A stretch of 64,000 nt of DNA from Pseudoalteromonas tunicata. Lineage in GTDB: Bacteria; Pseudomonadota; Gammaproteobacteria; Enterobacterales; Alteromonadaceae. Every line of letters begins with the position of its first letter. Positions within the stretch are counted from its first letter, which is position 1. A model generated the notes under the pieces. That model made no database searches. It worked only from the letters and a program-made list of their open reading frames with translations, and was not told the origin of the DNA. Below, piece by piece: positions 61,096 through 64,000 of this stretch. The position numbers and the translations under genes are program-made. The DNA is taken from positions 186,001 through 250,000 of the forward strand of contig NZ_CP011033.1 in the NCBI RefSeq assembly GCF_002310815.1. Direction: 5' to 3'.

Positions 61096-61947
61096 CTATT
61101 CTAGCCAACGTCGAACTTTTGCCATATGACTGCGACTTACTAATGCTTTGTTGCCAAGCGGCATAATAAGCTCTCCTTCACGACCACTTCTATTTAAAGC
61201 CTGGATATAGGGTTTATTAACCCAATAAGAGCGATGTACTTGCCAATCTAAGTAGCTGTTATCAATTTTTGCTAGTTCTTCAATCGCATCTTTAAGGTTG
61301 TATAAAATTAATTTTTTACCATTAGTTGAGATCACATTTAAGTAATGAAGCTCAGCCTTTAACATTAAAAGGTCTTGAACAGATTCTAGATTAGCTAAAC
61401 TAAAGAAGTGCGGGATCCCCTCTTCTGTTGATGTATTGTCAACATTCACTGCAGTGTGTAAAAGCTCGCCATCATTGACGTCATCAACTTTTTGCCCACC
61501 ATGATTAACAGCATCTTTACTCAAGTTTGGTTTATGAAATGAAAATCCCATTAGCCATGGTACATTAATTAATAACCAACTTAGCATGGCACTAGGTGCC
61601 ATATTGAGCCACTCATTAAGTAAAGCATCCATATTAAATTGCTCATCTTGTAATAAATACACATCAAATAACAAGGAGACAGGTGTAAACAAAACCGATG
61701 CAATGCAAGATGAAATTAACAGTTTATAGACGGGTGCAAGTTGACCCAACTTCCCAACCAACAAAGCGTGGCAACCCACAAAAATCAACATACTTAAATG
61801 AGTTTGTAATTGCCAAATTCCAAAGTTCGCAAAATAAGAAAATTGCTCATGAGGCTTTAGTAAAGAAAAAATCAAACCAAAGATAAAAGAAAGAAACCAG
61901 AAGTAGGTAAACGGTTTGATATCACCTAACGGAAAATGTCTGTTCAT
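61096..61947 (-). CDS. Membrane-bound LytTR-family transcriptional regulator
   Basis: 283 residues from ATG 61947 (a TTG at 61971 adds 8 residues). Four hydrophobic spans at about 14-32, 45-65, 74-95 and 118-135, a linker, and a C-terminal LytTR DNA-binding domain (KAELHYLNVISTNGKKLILY, WQVHRSYWVN, ALVSRSHMAKVRRWL). There is no receiver domain, so it senses a signal through the membrane part. It is divergent from the TonB-dependent receptor at 62095, 147 bp away, and is the likely regulator of that gene. Confidence 0.9.
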   Translation of the reverse strand: MNRHFPLGDIKPFTYFWFLSFIFGLIFSLLKPHEQFSYFANFGIWQLQTHLSMLIFVGCHALLVGKLGQLAPVYKLLISSCIASVLFTPVSLLFDVYLLQDEQFNMDALLNEWLNMAPSAMLSWLLINVPWLMGFSFHKPNLSKDAVNHGGQKVDDVNDGELLHTAVNVDNTSTEEGIPHFFSLANLESVQDLLMLKAELHYLNVISTNGKKLILYNLKDAIEELAKIDNSYLDWQVHRSYWVNKPYIQALNRSGREGELIMPLGNKALVSRSHMAKVRRWLE

Positions 61948-62094
61948 TAGGGCTGAAGTCCACTCATTCAATAGGTTGTCTATTGGTACAATAAACTGCC
62001 CATTCGTTCAAAAACAATAAGCTAGCAAAACTAAATTCAAATTAATAGTGTTTAATTGGCGCGATTTAGATAAACAACCTATTAGGAAATAACC

Positions 62095-64000
62095 ATGAAA
62101 AGCATCGCTCCATTGGCATTATGTATGGCGTATTCTTGTTGCGCATCAGCAAATGAAAACATAACGCAACAAGAGCTAGAAACTATTACTGTGGTCGCAA
62201 TTAAAGGAAATGGGATTAAAATTTCATCAACAGCGGTTGTTAATTTACCAGGAACAGCTAATGACCCTATCAAGGGGCTTGAAGCATTGCCCGGCGTTAT
62301 TTTAGCCCCATCTAATAGCGGAGGCCCCATTGCGGAGCCTGCTATTAGAGGAAGCTCATCGCAAGATAACCTGTATTTAACTGATGGCTTAGATATGGGT
62401 TATGTTTTCCATAATGATGGAGCAAGCGTTTACAATCCATTGCTAATAGAAAGCTTTGAGCTCAAAACTGCGGCTTGGCAGCCAAATTTAACCAATGCTA
62501 ATGGTGGCGTTATCTTAACTCAACTGCGTGATGCAGGTAGTTTAGGCAATCAAACTGTATTAGATTTAGGGTTATATCGTAGTGGATTTTTATATGAAAA
62601 AGTACTTAGTGAAAGTTTTGCATACTATCTCTCATATCGTGAAAGCTTAGTTCATATTTATGTCGATAACTTTATTGAAGATGAGGAGTTCAGTTTTGCA
62701 GTCCCACCTCGTAACCGTGATTATCAAGCAAAGTTTAATTGGCAGTTGAGTGATCAAGATAGTCTTATTTTTGCTGCCAATGGTGCAAAAGACTACATTG
62801 AAATTGCATTTGATGAAAACGGGCGTGACATTAATAAAAATCCTGATTTAAAATCAGGTGAACGATATGAAAATTATTACCATAGCCAAGCCATTAGCTG
62901 GCAGCGATATAATCAAGAGTATGATTCGAGCAATAGCATAAACTTTTTGCAACAAAAACAGCAAGAAAGAGAGGGAGATATCTTTAGCTGGCAAGCAGAT
63001 ATTGCCAATATTATTATCCGATCCGATACGCGCTATTACGCGGATAATTTTACCTTTGCTGTTGGTGGTTTGATTAAAAGTACGAAAATTGATTACTTCA
63101 ACTCAGGTCGTTTGTTGCCCTGTAATACAGAGTTTGAAATATGCCCAGTCACTTATTTTAGCGATAAATTTAGTGATCAAGGTGATCTTTCGATAGTGGA
63201 CTATTCATTCTATAGCAATATAGAAAGCGATCTAACACCGACAATTAGCTCCCAATTGGGTGCAGCATTTATTGGTTCAGATTTGAACGATGAACAATAT
63301 TTAGAGCCCCGCATTAGAGTATTGTGGCAATTGTATAACAATCATCAATTACATTTTGCTTACGGTGTACATCATACTTGGGTCAACGACTATCGTTTGT
63401 TAGCCAACACTCTGGGTAATAAAAAGTTACACGCCAGTAAATCGAACCAAATAGTGATTGGTTTAAATACAACTCTTAGCAAAAATTGGCAATTAACCAC
63501 CGAGCTTTATTACAAAGATTTTAGTGACTTGGTTATTGCCAACCCATTGGCACAGAAAAGAAATCCACATCAAATTATTAATCCTAGTATTGAGACCTAT
63601 CTTAATGTTGCAAGTGGAGATTCTTATGGTGCTGAATTGATGTTGAATAAGTCATTTAGTGAAGATTGGCTAGGATGGCTAAGTATTGCGTTTAGCAAAA
63701 CAGAGCGAGATAACCCATTAATAGATAAAAAATTTAATAGTGAGTTTGATTTACCTTGGGTAGTAAATCTTGTACTTAATTACCAAATCAATCAGCAGTG
63801 GAGTGCAGGGTTTAAATGGCGTTTTCAATCAGGTCGGCGCTATACAGCTGTCAATTCTGCCACGCCATATTATGAGCAAGACCAACAAGACCCTTTATTT
63901 TATATCCCAGAATATGACAGTTTTAATGCATCGAGTGTCAAAAATTACCATAGATTAGATCTTCGAATTGATTACAAAACACAATTAATGGGACTCGATA
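62095..64000 (+). CDS. TonB-dependent outer-membrane receptor, 5' part (gene continues past the right edge)
   Basis: 635 complete codons are visible with no stop. ATG 62095 follows AGGAAATAACC. Signal MKSIAPLALCMAYSCCASA. Plug region: GLEALPGVILAPSNSGG, PAIRGSSSQDN, DGLDMGYVFHNDGA and the LLIESFELKTAAWQP region, then barrel strands. The plug lacks an obvious TonB box in the visible start and has the VNLPGTANDPIKG motif of receptors paired with LytTR-type regulators. The substrate is unknown. Confidence 0.9.
   Translation, partial: MKSIAPLALCMAYSCCASANENITQQELETITVVAIKGNGIKISSTAVVNLPGTANDPIKGLEALPGVILAPSNSGGPIAEPAIRGSSSQDNLYLTDGLDMGYVFHNDGASVYNPLLIESFELKTAAWQPNLTNANGGVILTQLRDAGSLGNQTVLDLGLYRSGFLYEKVLSESFAYYLSYRESLVHIYVDNFIEDEEFSFAVPPRNRDYQAKFNWQLSDQDSLIFAANGAKDYIEIAFDENGRDINKNPDLKSGERYENYYHSQAISWQRYNQEYDSSNSINFLQQKQQEREGDIFSWQADIANIIIRSDTRYYADNFTFAVGGLIKSTKIDYFNSGRLLPCNTEFEICPVTYFSDKFSDQGDLSIVDYSFYSNIESDLTPTISSQLGAAFIGSDLNDEQYLEPRIRVLWQLYNNHQLHFAYGVHHTWVNDYRLLANTLGNKKLHASKSNQIVIGLNTTLSKNWQLTTELYYKDFSDLVIANPLAQKRNPHQIINPSIETYLNVASGDSYGAELMLNKSFSEDWLGWLSIAFSKTERDNPLIDKKFNSEFDLPWVVNLVLNYQINQQWSAGFKWRFQSGRRYTAVNSATPYYEQDQQDPLFYIPEYDSFNASSVKNYHRLDLRIDYKTQLMGLD

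Noticed and set aside
1..64000. tRNA and rRNA genes
   Set aside because: I looked for tRNA-like T-arm and acceptor patterns in the gene-free stretches and found none that I could support.

Overview
The window looks like chromosomal DNA of a marine gammaproteobacterium close to Pseudoalteromonas. Grounds: AT-rich DNA, four TonB-dependent receptors (one partial), Fur-type boxes, an IscX and RNase Z of gammaproteobacterial type, a LytTR regulator beside a receptor, and many lipoproteins with a Gly-rich stretch after the lipobox. The genus call is inference from gene content and style.

Left part (about 1.8-16.6 kb): an integron gene-cassette array with no integrase gene in view (a CALIN-type cluster). 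Small, mostly unrecognised plus-strand genes alternate with attC sites. One cassette is a full-length qacE with its own promoter region, and as far as I can recall it is nearly identical to the start of the 3' conserved segment of clinical class 1 integrons. The array is heavily invaded: an IS1182-like element and three 146-147 bp MITEs with matching ends all sit exactly at the GTT of an attC R' core, a fourth right-end remnant closes the left edge, two group II introns sit in attC cores, and two copies of a Y1 (HUH, RAYT-like) transposase element have broken two cassettes. The IS1182 transposase and the second Y1 transposase are interrupted by short palindromic inserts of about 17-19 bp, four of which can be measured at or near +14 nt.

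16.9-24.1 kb: a MacAB-like tripartite efflux operon (adaptor, ATPase, 802-residue permease) behind a sigma-54 promoter, followed by an NtrC-family regulator and its histidine kinase, which are the likely controllers of that promoter.

25-41.6 kb: VOC proteins, lipoproteins with propeller-like repeats, a small 2OG-Fe(II) oxygenase, a LysR regulator and an iron block: two TonB-dependent receptors each with a Fur box, and a divergent PepSY/DUF3649/DUF3325-like operon. Then a DUF1826 protein and a PhnW-like aminotransferase that lacks the PLP lysine.

41.7-64 kb: a 2350-residue lipoprotein of thrombospondin type 3 and propeller modules, frameshifted near its C-terminus by a GAAC duplication; a secreted methyltransferase-like protein; iscX; rnz; a third receptor; a translationally coupled pair of a GshB-like ATP-grasp and a QEGLA-motif metallopeptidase; a tryptophanyl-tRNA synthetase with a structured leader; a GFA-type protein; a 44-residue membrane protein; an isochorismatase-like hydrolase; a membrane LytTR regulator; and a divergent fourth receptor running off the right edge. 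Recurrent intergenic modules (an AGCC-type terminator hairpin plus a CTCGGTG-type tail) punctuate the 24-34 kb stretch.
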